The notes beneath the pieces were generated by a model. That model was not told the origin of the DNA. It did no database searches and saw nothing but the letters and a program-made list of their open reading frames with translations. Below are positions 11,518 through 23,264 of a DNA stretch of 64,000 nucleotides, piece after piece. Location of the stretch: the NCBI GenBank assembly GCA_034769895.1, contig CM068369.1, positions 429,933,479-429,997,478 on the forward strand, in the 5' to 3' direction. Source of the stretch: Magicicada septendecula (Eukaryota; Arthropoda; Insecta; Hemiptera; Cicadidae). A program made the position numbers and the translations under genes. Position 1 is the first letter of the stretch. Each line of letters starts with the position of its first letter.

Positions 11518-12276
11518 ACATCTCCTCCTAAACCACTGTACCGATTTCAACCAAACTTGGCACAAATATTTTACGCAAAGGGAGAACCAACATAGGATAG
11601 GTGTTTTTTCGATGGGGTCCTTTTGGGGGTTCTTTGGGGTCTTCCACATCTTCTCCTAAACCACTGTACCGATTTCAACCAAACTTGGCACAAATATTTT
11701 ACGCAAAGGGAGAACCAACATAGGATAGGTGTTTTTTCGATGGGGTCCTTTTGGGGGTTCTTTGGGGTCTTCCACATCTTCTCCTAAACCACTGTACCGA
11801 TTTCAACCAAACTTGGCACAAATATTTTACGCAAAGGGAGAACCAACATAGGATAGGTGTTTTTCCGATGGGGTCCTTTGGGGTCTTCCACATCTTCTCC
11901 TAAACCACTGGACCGATTTCAACCAAACTTGGCACAAATATTTTACGCAACGGGTGAACCAACATAGGATATGTTTTTTCGATATGATCCTTCGGGGGGT
12001 CCTTTGGGGTCTTCCACATCTCCTCCTAAACCACTGGACCGATTTCAACCAAACTTGGCACAAATATTTTACGCAACGGGAGAACCAACATAGGACAAGT
12101 GTTTTTTTCGATACAATCCTTTGGGGGGTCCTTTGGGGTCTTGCACATCTCTTCCTAAACTATTAGACCGATTTCAACCAAACTTGGCCCAAATATTTTA
12201 CGCAACGGGAGAACCAACATAGGACAGGTGTTTTTTCGATACGATCCTCTGGGGGGTCCTTTGGGGTCCCCAAACT
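11518..12276 (+). repeat. Tandem array of six ~128-bp units
   Basis: The landmark CCGATTTCAACCAAACTTGG starts at 11541, 11669, 11797, 11913, 12039 and 12168, giving spacings of 128, 128, 116, 126 and 129. The short unit lacks a piece of the TTTTGGGGGTTCTTTGG segment. The middle units are almost identical, the last more diverged. Two older, weakly similar units (CCTCCTAGACGGCTGGACCG near 11235, and 11390-11517) precede the array. Reading frames through the array (MWKTPKNPQKDPIEKT...) are repeat artefacts, not genes. Confidence 0.92.
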
Positions 12277-12454
12277 ATTAGATTTGGTTACTATGGCAAC
12301 CCAATAGAATAGATTCTGTTATAAATATATTATCGCATTAAACTGAAGACCACGCGAACGAAGTCGTGGGCAACAGCTATTTATTTTTAAGAAACCTACT
12401 TTAATTGAACTTTATTAATTAAACTAACATTTTCATTACGTACAACGTGAAACT

Positions 12455-12482
12455 CCGTAGCGAAGCACGGGTATTCCCCTAG
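12455..12482 (+). terminator. Helitron 3' terminal hairpin and CTAG end
   Basis: CCGT and ACGG pair around an inner GC-GAA-GC, and the CTAG terminus follows after GTATTCCC. In Helitrons this structure marks the end of rolling-circle transfer; that role is known for the family, not shown here. Confidence 0.62.
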
Positions 12483-12483
12483 T

Positions 12484-13374
12484 ATTGTATAAATAAACAT
12501 TGCAACATTATACAATGATAACTGTATTTAAGTCTCTGTGGCTCACGTCTCCAAACTACCGTTTAAAAGGTGTAGATGCGTACCTAATATATTATTTTCT
12601 ATTTTTCGGAGATGTTCCTTATTTATTTAAATATTTTTAGGGTTAATCTCTGTTTGATTGACTGTCGTTTAATAACTTAGAACATAAGTTATTAACATTG
12701 AAGTTTAATAACGTTTCAAACAAACTGTATAACCCTTGTTATAAGGGTTATAATTTATAAGGTCGACGTAGTAGATAACTTTAAATGGCGATGAGAGGTC
12801 ACTTTACATTGCATTTAAGATCGTTTTGAATAGGGCTCAAGGTCGAGTCAATCGAACCCCTTCTGCGTACTGTTGGGTGCAGCTCGTCGCCGCATTTGGT
12901 TCCTCTCTGGTGGTGCGGTGTGATGTGCACAGCAATAGGCCATGTCCTTAATGTTTTTACAGAAATTAGTGATGATAGAGAATGTATATATTTTAATACA
13001 TTAGACAATAAACAAATATTAGCTGCAAACAATACATAAATGATTTAATGTAGGATATTGTAATGTAAGAAAAAATGACAGACCAAAAAAACTAGAAAGA
13101 AATTGTATCTTTACCTACAGTTTAAGGGAAGCAATATAATAACATTAACTCAGTTATAATTTGACTCGGTGATAAGAGTATTCATTTTTTGATTAGTAAA
13201 ATAGTTATGTCTTCATCTCTCATTTTGTAGTATCAAATATGTTTCATTTTGGGACAAAACTCAAAACAAAGTTGTTACCCAAATCTAACAAAAGGACAAA
13301 TACTATTTTTCTTTGTCGATAATGTTTTAAGTTTCTGGACAAGCCAAGAGAGTCCTTAGTTTTAACTGAACCGT
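12484..13374. other. AT-rich intergenic DNA, nothing recognised
   Basis: No ORF above 80 codons and no recognisable repeats. Confidence 0.45.
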
Positions 13375-13925
13375 TTGGCATTTGTCTGTCTGTCTATCTA
13401 CTTTATGTCTCACGATAACTTTCGAATGATCAAAAATTTTCGTAAATTGGGCATGCGTATCTGTAATTTTACCGTACAGACTTCTATTATTTTTTAGATT
13501 GATCCTTTAAATAATAAGGGGCGCGAGGTAAAAATGTAAGGGGGTCAACTCTGTGTAACAATTGCAAAATCCATGACGGGTGTTAAATTGAAGGGAATTT
13601 TAACCAAAATCTGCATATAGGTTTTCTTTCTAATATTTCGAAATTTTGGGACGCCAGGGCTAAACTGTTGGCTAAAAGTTTGATAAAATCGTAAATATCC
13701 ATGTAGTGTATCTTAAAGGGTACTTTAACAAAAATTTGAATATATTGTTACGTTTTAAAAATTTTTAAATTTTGTAATGCCAGGGACCAAAATGAGTTAA
13801 CGTTTTAATAAAGTCGTTAAAATGTATGTGTAGTATTAAATTAAAGGGGTTTTCAACCTAAGCCTGAATGTGATGTACAGGTTTCGACTTTAAAATTTTA
13901 GGCGAAGGGAGTCCAAAAAAGGGAT
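13375..13925. repeat. Diverged tandem repeat, period about 127 bp
   Basis: Starting from a (TGTC)n-type stretch, three diverged units share a TTAAAGGGxxTTTxAAC core (near 13587, 13711 and 13840) followed by an AxxTGxATxT motif and a TTTTAAAATTTTxGG block. Spacing is about 125-129 bp. Identity is low, so it is an old minisatellite or a relic of a repeat-bearing element. Confidence 0.45.
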
Positions 13926-14931
13926 CAAGAGATAGGTGTATAGATATCTACGGACACATGTGTAAACTTAAAACTAGGGTGAAATTATTTGTAGCTTAGG
14001 TTTTATGGTTGTACAGTAAATTTAATTAAAAAACTATTGCAGTAAATTAAGATTTTTAGTGGCTATGTATGGTTGTCTTATTAACACTGTAATTCTACTA
14101 AAAAATTGATTAATCGAATTTTTGTAATTTCCTGGTCACTGAATAATTATATTGAAATTTGCCTGTATATTTATTTCGTGTAAAATAGCGAGCGAGTTGT
14201 GCAGCTCATGGAGCTTAATAGTTCTGTTTTGTATAATGTTTTTAACTTGTTATAGATGATGAAAAAATTACAGCTAAAACATTCGTTCTTGTCATCAACG
14301 AAAACTAATATCCATAAATAGAGACTGTTGCGTTGTAAAAAACATTTACACGTGTAACATAAATTAATACAATTAGTCTGTAACGCTTCTAATCAAATCG
14401 TAATTTACGATTAGGTAGTGTTCATGAAGAATATATTTCTAAATGTATCGAAGAAATCGTGAACAATTCCCAACAATTTTCAGTGCTGAATTGCGTATAA
14501 CTTGTGTGAGATTAATCAAAACTTAAACCCACAGAATGTTGACAAGCACAGCGCTGCTGTCAGATATTTGTGCTATATTTAGGGGCATTGGCAAAACAGC
14601 TGACATGTGTAACAAGCAAGTCTTTTAAATGAAAAAGCCGACATGAAACGGCCGACCCTTAGAACGAGTGATTTAGATTACGGTTTTCCTACGTCACTGT
14701 TTTTGACGTTTAGTACGGGCTACCGTGTTGTCGTTTTCCCTCTGTACACGACGCTCCATCGACCCCTTTACATATTCCTTAGTACCAAATTTGTCAAAAC
14801 CAGTTCGTAATTATTTAAAAGTCATAGTTTTGGTGGATGTTGTTATGATTTACATTAAAATCTGGTGTCCTGTACCATTAATCGATTTCTTTGCAAAGAT
14901 GCTAAAATAATACTATTTGTTTATGAATATA
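13926..14931. other. AT-rich intergenic DNA, nothing recognised
   Basis: Short ORFs only; no element ends were recognised. Confidence 0.45.
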
Positions 14932-15779
14932 CTATCTGTCAACCGCGGCTTCGCACGCGAATGTTTGACTTTTAATAAGTATTTTAATATAATTTTTATT
15001 GTCTATGTCTGTATGGCGTTCTGTCAGCTCGTATAACAATTTTGTAATCAGTAGTAAAATTCTCTCCAAAGCTGTTTTTAACACTTGTACTATTTTAACT
15101 TGTACTAAATTATTATGTTGGTGCAACAGCCTTTGGAGATTTAAAAGTACCCGTTTATAATGCCTTTGAAGACATTTATAAAGTATCTGTTAAATCAAAA
15201 AAGCTAAATTCTTATTTTAAATCTTGTTGTGTTAGAAGCATTGTATAAAACATTAAACGTTATGTTTTCCTGAACCATGGCTTTTATTTATTTCAGCAGT
15301 AAACTAAAAACCAAAAACCGTTGTCACCTAACTTTACAAATGAAAACAACACGTATTTTTGCTTTGGATTAAGTAGGCCTAATAGGACAATTTACAATTG
15401 GTACTCTTCTTCTTTTCCACATCGTAATATATCGTTATAATCGCATATTATATAAAACATCGAAAATGTATTGCAGGAATGAATAAATGTACAGTTCGGA
15501 TGCCGCTAAATAGCTTTTGTTTATTTACTTGTAACTACGGTAATTAATTCTGATCTACATGGTTTTGTTGATATCTTCATACGCGTTAACAAAAAGGCAT
15601 AATTAAAAGGGCCTAAATCGTGCGAACGGGGCAAGATATAAAATTTCCAGTTAGACAGTATTTTTTGCCGTGTGTCAAAGGTTACCTGTGCAAAATTTGG
15701 TGGCAATCGGTGTAACGGTGTGGATTGTATTCAGTAGCCTACCCATAAATCCTCAGACTTTGAGTTTTATATATATAGG
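14932..15779 (-). mobile_element. Degenerate non-autonomous Helitron-like relic
   Basis: Read on the minus strand, the 3' end shows a hairpin-type sequence CGCGTGCGAAGCCGCGG, then GACAGATAG before T, close to a Helitron CTRR-T end with one change. The 5' side reads CCTATATATATAAAACTCAAAG where TC would be expected. The ends and length fit a decayed non-autonomous Helitron, but neither end is perfect. Confidence 0.3.
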
Positions 15780-18700
15780 TTTCTGTGTTGAAAATTCAGA
15801 TGTGACTGTACGCAACTAAAATTAATAACGATATCTCGTCAAATTTTTTGGTCACCTACTAAAAGAAAAGCTTGTCTTTCAGTTTGTTAGTTTAATTGTT
15901 TTTCCAGTTTTCTTACATTTCCCAGCAGTTAAACATGAAATAACTTTAACATTAATTGATTTAACATTGTATTTCGATCCAATTGAGAATATACTTAATC
16001 TTTTAAAGTAAGAAATATGAAAGAAAAACATTTTAATAAAATACAACTCGTAGCCAGAATAATTGGCATTGAAACCATGACGATTTTTTAAAGGGCGCTG
16101 TTTTAAAAGTATGGTCTGAAGAATTGAAAGTATTATCAGAAATAAAGTAAGGATGAAAAATATATTTTTTCATACAGCTGTATGGTTATGATTAGAAGAA
16201 CGTGGGGATGTTATATTTAGTGCGTAATTGACGGAGAGCAAGGCACTCTGAAACAAGGATGGTCATTCGTGAAGATTGTCATTGTTTATCAGCAGCCTTT
16301 GGCCAATACGGAGTCATACTGTAACCACTGATTTCTTCTGTATCCTGTAACAAATGTAGGTTGTTCGCAAATGTTTTTCATCACTAGGAACAGATTAGGT
16401 GACTTAAGGTTTTCTTCGTTCCAGTATTGCGGAAGTTGTGATGAAGATTTCTTTTTAAAAAACCTTGTGTGAGACTTTATGAGAATCATGTTGAATGACT
16501 GTTATATCTTTTCAGCTTTGTCATCCAGTTTGTTGCCCTTGATTCCGATGTGCGATTGTATCCAAGTAAAAATAATTTCTTTCTACCGTCTAGTTGATGT
16601 ATCAACGGCTACATTTTTTGTCTTGAATAATGGGTCAACAGATGTTACATTGCTGCACACTATCTAAAACGCTTCTAGAATCTGAGAAAGAAACAAAACG
16701 AAAGAAAGAACTCTTAAAACTTTTTACTGTCTCCAGTTACAAGTTCATGTCTTATGTTCATGTGTTGTTTTAAAAACAGTATTAATTTAGGTACTATCAT
16801 TTAGACATTAAATTTTAATTTTTATATTAATTTAGTTACTAACATTTAGACATTAAATTTTAATTTTTATATTAATTATTTTGCTTACAATAAATTGTCT
16901 TTTGTTTGAATCAACTTATATTATTACTAGATCCACAATTTTATGTCCTGTGAAGAAATAGGAATGTAGCGGCTTGAAACTTCACTGTTGCAGTATTAGA
17001 GATCGGGGTCGGTTCATAAAATTGCAAAACGTTTTTGGACTAGAGATTAACAAGTTTATTGGTAATGCTTTTTTTTTACAAGGAACATTATTTATTGTTT
17101 CTTTATAAAAATTAAATAAATAGACGTCATTTCCTATTTTAATTCAATTTTGAATATTGCAGCTCTTTAAGTATGTACAAAATGGCAAAGTTCTGAGTTT
17201 TTTAACACACTTTAATTGATTAAAAACTCAACTGATTCAATTTTCTTTACCAATGTACTGTAGAAATTAAATTAATAAAATGAAAACATACAGTTTTTAC
17301 TCAATTTACTTCTGTAATATAAATTGTTTTAAGATTTTGGTTTTTGAATAACGTTAATAAATATCAAAATTGTTCAGATAATCAAATTATCTTTAAATGT
17401 TTTTAAATACCTTTAAAATGTCTTTTCATACAGTGTTAAGGGGGTATAATTATTTCTTAATCTCTTCGCTATCGGTGGGTAAAGGTGGGTTCTGATTCCG
17501 TCGATTGAATATCTCAACAGTCCATCGTCTGTTCTCGTATTTCTTACATTCCTGACTCTCTCTCAGAGTTTGGGTTCTCAGGCTTTGGTTTCGCCTCGGT
17601 TGTCTGCCAACTCGGAGCATTGCCGGTCCGTGCCGGTCATATATGACCACATAAGGCCGTTTGACGTGTTGTCGACGTCCAGTTACGACCTGTATATACT
17701 GTACTGTTTGAAACCAGAATAGGAACTGCTCTTACCGAATGGTAAGCACAGTACTGCTCAAATACCTAGTGACGTCATGCTCATTACAGAATATGCCATT
17801 ATGGAATATGATTACACATAGACGGTTCTATATTTAATCTCGAAACCTGATCTTTTCAACGTCTGTTAACACACAGACCACGTGCTAAATATTTCAGCTA
17901 CCGTTGTTGAACACATTCAAAACCACACTGGCTTTGTCTCCATTTTAATTCAGTTTACGATTTATATTATTTTATTCTAGTAAAGTTTAAATTATTTACC
18001 CATATTACTTTTAGCCATTGGAACACTAGAATAACTGAATAGTGTGCCCATGAATAGACTTAATGTCATTTTATTATATATTGTATAATGTATTAGAAGT
18101 GTTTCTAATGATACGCGCAGGACAGTGTACTTTCATACCTTTTCACATACACTATACACTACACTACACACTACATTATAGCTGACTGTTGTAAATGTCT
18201 TGATTATTTTAAATCGAAGCCGGTAAACCTAATGACAATATGTTATTACTACATTGATATCATCGTTCTGAACTAGTAATTTCATTTTGGCCATTATAAA
18301 TAATTTTTTCCCTGCAGATGTAGTGAAATACATGTCATATTGTAAAATATATGTACACACTCCATTTTGATAAACTTTACAGGAGAGAAAATTTAAATTT
18401 TGAAATACTATAATTTTTGAAATAAATTGTTTAATTCAATAACCCTCATGTTTTTTAATAGTACGTATGCCGTATTATTTATTACAAAAATTTAGATTAG
18501 AAATTTAGATTTAGATTTGCTTTTTTATGAAGCAATTTACGAATGATAACATTTTTTACAAGGGAAAACTGAGGTAAGGAATACATCCGAATACTGTAAT
18601 TACCGGTTCTTTATCCACATAGGTCTACTAATAGTTTCACTTGAGAAAAAATGTTTTCTTTTCACTATAACAATTACTTATAACGTATAGATGAGTAACA

Positions 18701-20937
18701 CTCATGCTTCGGTCAAGTACACAAGTAGGCTCTTTCCCCCTCTCTCTCCCTCACTTACCATCATTAAATTCCTATTTTTTCCCAATTCCTCTGTGTTTTG
18801 TTAACAATTATAGTAGTTCGCGGATGCAGAAATTCTTCCAGCTCCAAAAGTAGTCATTTTTGTTCTTAACGGATTCCTTGTTTTTGCTGGTACACTAACT
18901 TCATTGAATGACTGATATCGAAGGTGATCTGCTTCAAACTGTTGTTTCCTGATTGGTTGCATTTTAAACGTAAAATCAGCTGTGTTTGGTTTTTATACAC
19001 GTTAGCCAACATAACACTTGAAAACTACTATCCATATTCATATTGTAATAAAGGCGTAAGCATTACTGGACAAACCTCGTGTTATCCCTGCATGTCCTTT
19101 CTTACCGGCACAGATATTTTTTATATTAAAGTATATCTGTCACTTGACTCTTTCTTACCCAAACCTTTGCAGTATTATAAAGTACCACATTTTACAGTAC
19201 AGTGATAGTCACAATCGACATCGTGCACGGCATTAAGAACAATTAAAATAATTATAATATTTATTATATAATTTTTCAACTCAATAAAATCTTTAATTAA
19301 AAATATGTTGGATTACAATACACGCAGTTTGCAGCAAGTCGACTTCAAACATAAAAACAACAATTATTCCCAGTATTTTACAGTAGTGTAATGTTCGCAA
19401 TTCAAAATGTTTCTGACCTAAGAGACTATAAGTAAACAGATATTCTACTCATTCATAAAAATTGAAAAATAATTGTTTAAGGAAACGTAATGACTTAACG
19501 ACGTAATGGCTTGACCGAGAAATAATATTGGTGCCTTCACCTCACCACCGGTAAAACGAAATGACTAGGTCACGAACTTATAAAGCTTGATAGCAAACAG
19601 ACTATCGAAGTATATTAGAATTTTATTAAACTTATTTGACACAGTACATTTTTTTCAAGGTACCTTTTTCAGGGTAACTAACAGTTTGCCAATCGCACTT
19701 AGTCTTAGACATGCTCGTCTGGTATCGATAGTATGAGGTGCAAAACTCCCTTTTCTGAAACAACTAATTTATTTGAGTTGCATCATAAGAAGCAAAAAAA
19801 TGGTGTATTGAACAATTATTGATATGTCTTCCGTTTCTATTATTACGTTCTATTGTAAACCTTTGTTTTTCTTTGTCACTGTTTCAATACGTTAAAGGTG
19901 TGATATAATTGTAGTGTAGTTATTATTACGTAGCATAGACTCCTCGTTATAATTACATTGTGCAGACTGTGGTCATAATTGCAGTTTATTACAGGTAGCC
20001 TATTAAAATTAATTTTATCGACAGTGCGTTATTATAGATTGAAGGTATATACACAGCGAGTTATAATTACATTCATTACAGCGTAATTATTATTTAATCG
20101 TAGGCTTATTATTTAACTAAACGTATTAGAAGTATTACAATTTCGCTGCATTACTGTAATACTAATTAGTTACGTAAATATATAATTTAATACAAATATT
20201 TATTAAAAACCTTCCTGTTAATCAATATATCATGTATGTGCACGACATGATCTGGCGATTCATGAGTTGTTTATAGTAGATGTTTTAAGATTTTAAATCT
20301 ACAGTACAAGGATACTTTCCTGTACAGTAAAAGAGAAGCTTTTCATACAAAATACTGAAACTTAAAGTCTCTCACTGAAAAAAAAGTATAGCACGGAAAA
20401 TATTATTTTGTGTTTAGCGTCTGATTCCTTTAAATCCATTAGCCACAGCATCTGCATTCGCCGAGGCTCTACCCAATCCATTAACGGACAAATCTGTTAA
20501 GTTATTTTATTAAGTTATAGAAAAAGGAAACGACATCAGATCATACAATGTGGTCGTTCCAAGAAATGAGAAAGCCATTCAATTTTCTACTCTCCTTCTA
20601 ATATTTTTTCTTTGTAATTATCAATACCAAAACGTTTGTGTTATTCTTAACGGCCTAAGCGTTTTGATATACTTTTATTTATACATCTCGTTCTACTTAT
20701 TTTTTGTCCGTTACAGTCACACACTCATTCAGTCTCCTTCCATACACACTCACGCACACACACATTTTATTAAAGAAATATTTCCTTCTTTGCACTATTT
20801 ATTTTCGGGTAAGTTGGATATCCAATAAATCATAATTCTTCTTGGTCGCAACACTTCATGCTGAGCCTCACTTGACCAGTACGATTTTCTTTCTTTTCTA
20901 CACCAGAATTACGCACAAGTAAATCAAGTTTTGATTT
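15780..20937. other. AT-rich intergenic DNA, almost featureless
   Basis: Apart from the 45-bp duplication at 16781-16870 I see only short random ORFs (up to 93 codons) and short CT and CA runs (for example 18735-18755 and 20735-20765). No host exon could be supported. Confidence 0.45.
16781..16870. repeat. Two tandem copies of a 45-bp unit
   Basis: 16781-16825 and 16826-16870 differ at only two positions (GGTACTATC versus GTTACTAAC). A recent local duplication. Confidence 0.9.
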
Positions 20938-21340
20938 CCGCCCGTAACAGCCCAAAGTAAAATCGATCAGGATTTCTCTCTTCTATATTCCTAACATGAT
21001 ACCGCTGTCCTCCGCTAGGAGTCTCTATCGACATTCCTGTCTGGATCTGTACAGTTCTGTTCTTGTAGGATGTGACTGTTCATCACACAGGCAGGTCTTG
21101 GTTGGAGTCAGGCCAAGGCACGGTTGAGAGCTAACATCACTTCATTCAAACCTGGGAACTTATGACGACTAATGCCCAGCCAATCTGGAACAAAGATACT
21201 ACTCTCCACCTTCCCTCGACCCCTTAGTATCCTAAAATCCTAAACTTTATAACGAAAAGAAATATAGGGTGAAAAGTAATGTTTGTGTTGTAATTGTAAA
21301 AGTGTTGTAAAATGTCGGGCGTTACCTCCGCGCACTTTTG
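20938..21340. other. Less AT-rich stretch with one coding-like minus fragment
   Basis: The minus strand from about 21079 to 20939 is open for about 46 codons and contains GGQRYHVRNIEERNPDRFYF before a stop. Its amino-acid composition looks more protein-like than its surroundings, but I do not recognise it and see no clear splice acceptor. It may be a relic exon or chance. Confidence 0.15.
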
Positions 21341-21420
21341 TCACTTACCCTGTTGACTGGATCCTCTGCAGTGATGTAGTCCTGTAATACAACTTAAAAC
21401 TATGCTTTTTGTGGGCGCCA
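21341..21420 (-). other. Possible LTR-element primer site and leader with splice donor
   Basis: The minus strand reads CCAAG then TGGCGCCCAC (plus 21411-21420), close to a tRNA-Lys primer site. About 60 nt further comes CAACAGG|GTAAGT, a consensus 5' splice site (plus 21343-21348 is ACTTAC). The arrangement mimics a retroelement leader, but no gag follows. Matches are short, so this is weak. Confidence 0.25.
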
Positions 21421-22459
21421 CTTGGAAACGTTTGATCCAAGAAAAATTAAATGTGATTGATAAAATTTTTAAATCTACTAAAAAAATTTAAACAAGTCAG
21501 TTTAGCTTTGAAAAATCAGTTAAGTTTAATGGTTCTTTCAAAACAACAAACAAATCGTCTGAAGGACTATCATTGATAAAGATTATAAAATTGCAGAGAA
21601 AAAATTTTACAAGTTATTATTATTGACAATATATCCAATCAAGTATCGGCTAGTATTTCAGATTCTGGCTCAGTTGACAAGCATGAGTTTAATATATGAA
21701 AAAACTTTAATCTCAGGACGTGACTCCTTTGAACTACCAAGACATATCAATTAGATGCCTTACAAGAAAAAAAAACTAAGTGATTTGAAGGTGTATGTGT
21801 GGCGTGTAAAGTACAACTGTGTGATTATTGTAACCAGGTAACAATGATTTTAATTTTGGTAACTCACGTTCCAATGGTCGTTTATTCTCTCACTGGACAC
21901 TTCCTTCGGGTAGTTTCTCGATCTCGCCTCTTCGGGTGTACACTGAATCTATTTAAAGTCAATTTTTTCGATCGTTACTTTTTCCGCACTTTTTGTCAAA
22001 ACGTTTGGCAGTAAAATCTCGTTCAAACGCCGCCACTACGAATCATCTGCTTAGCGTTGATTCAGAAATCTGCCACCGCAGCGCTGACTCCCATGCAGTT
22101 TTGAGGAAGGCTCAGTGTATTGTTTGTTTACGTTCGGGGGAATTATTTGTCACGTTAGTCAGTCAATGCGAACACAGCAGAATTCGTTCTCTATTAAATG
22201 TTTGGGACCCTCCTGGGCCGTCGACGTTCTGGTTGCGTGCTTTCTATTAGAATTTGCCGTATCGCTGCTCTATTTCAGCGATATTTTTTGGCGTATACTC
22301 TCGTTGAGGTTAAGTCAGTCGGGTATGTCTATGTACGGGAAAAGCCTTCCTGCCGTGTCTTGTCGATTTTTCGCCTCTCGGTCTCGCCTTAGCTGCGTTG
22401 ATCAGTGTTGTGTGAGATGCATCAGTTCTGAAGTTCAGTTTTCAAGTGTGTTTTCGGTC
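21421..22459 (-). mobile_element. Possible LTR segment (3' part), split by J1
   Basis: If the primer site at 21411-21420 is real, the DNA to its right would be the end of a 5' LTR, continuing at 27071 beyond the J1 insertion. The right part (about 22000-22459) is less AT-rich. There are no convincing ORFs on either strand. Confidence 0.2.
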
Positions 22460-23264
22460 GGATGGATGGATAGGTGCACGGGCGTCTTGCACCCTAATTT
22501 GTGCGCGTTGTCCAGGCCTAAGCCTGATGAACGCCAGGTGCCAACAGTTCAGCGCGGTCGTTTGCTCTGCTCAAGGATGTTAAGATGCAGTCCGCGGGTC
22601 CATGATGAATTAACATGGCCACCACGGTGGCAAGCTAGTGCTTAGCTTCAGCCACTTGTCCGGCCAAGGCGTGACACCATGGTCCCCTCAGGCTAGCCTT
22701 TGGGAACGTGGTGACACACTGGCGAGGACAAGAAGCTCGAGCGCCCTAGGGCGTCGGCCGAAATGGTGGGTAATGTCACCGAGACAGCCAGCTTTCGCAA
22801 GGAAGGCACTTGCACAACCTCGCGGGAGCTCATGTCTCAGGTCATTACCTTACCAAATCAACAAAGCAGGTGCTGGCGGGGAACTTAATCGTGATCAAGG
22901 CTTCAGCCAATCGCAACGCCTGGTCGCGTCTCATTGGTCGCCGGGACATAGCCCACGGAAACTCAGAAACGCGCCGGCGAATACAAGAGGCTCGTCCGCC
23001 CGAAGGCAGCGGCCGAGTCGGCGGAACTTGTCACCGGGGCAGTCGGCTTTCGCAAGGAGGCATTTGCACAACCTCGCGAGATCCCATGTCCCGGATCGAG
23101 GCCCCGCCGAATCGGCAAAGCCGATGCTGGCAATAAATCAATCCATTCAATCCGCCGCAGCATGATTGACTACAGTTTCGGCAGGCGCAGGTGGTGATCG
23201 ATGGTGATCGGTTCAGATTTCCAGAAGGTTGGGGGGATTCGTTGCTGGGGTTCATGTGATGAAC
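22460..23264 (-). other. J1 3' untranslated region with internal duplication and terminal hairpin
   Basis: Two diverged copies of a ~125-bp block lie about 255 bp apart. Each contains CTTTCGCAAGGA and TTGCACAACCTCGCG (from about 22740 and about 22995). A GC palindrome GCGCCCTAGGGCG lies near 22741. The last ~35 nt form the hairpin GGGTG-CAAGA-CGCCC (plus 22480-22494), then the CATCC tail. The same features occur in J1b. Confidence 0.7.

Larger units (their letters stand above)
11188..12482 (+). mobile_element. Non-autonomous Helitron with internal minisatellite
   Basis: It starts with TC after A (TCTTTATATATATA at 11188). It ends CCCCTAG before T (12483), with the hairpin CCGTAGCGAAGCACGG (12455-12470) 9 nt before the CTAG end. 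These are the Helitron hallmarks: 5' TC, 3' hairpin plus CTRR, insertion between A and T, and no target duplication. It has no coding capacity. The interior is diverged then regular copies of a ~128-bp unit. A second Helitron-like 3' end (CCACG/CGTGG hairpin at 12350-12369, then CAACAGCTA) lies 100 bp before the true end and may be an older terminus bypassed to form this element. Confidence 0.7.

Noticed and set aside
11306..12166. Overlapping ORFs repeating MWKTPKNPQKDPIEKT
   Set aside because: Open frames through the Helitron minisatellite; no start or homology outside the repeat.
22115..23165. Plus-strand ORFs of about 175 codons opposite the J1 3' region
   Set aside because: Shadows in GC-rich untranslated sequence; the equivalents in J1b (44554-45105) behave the same.
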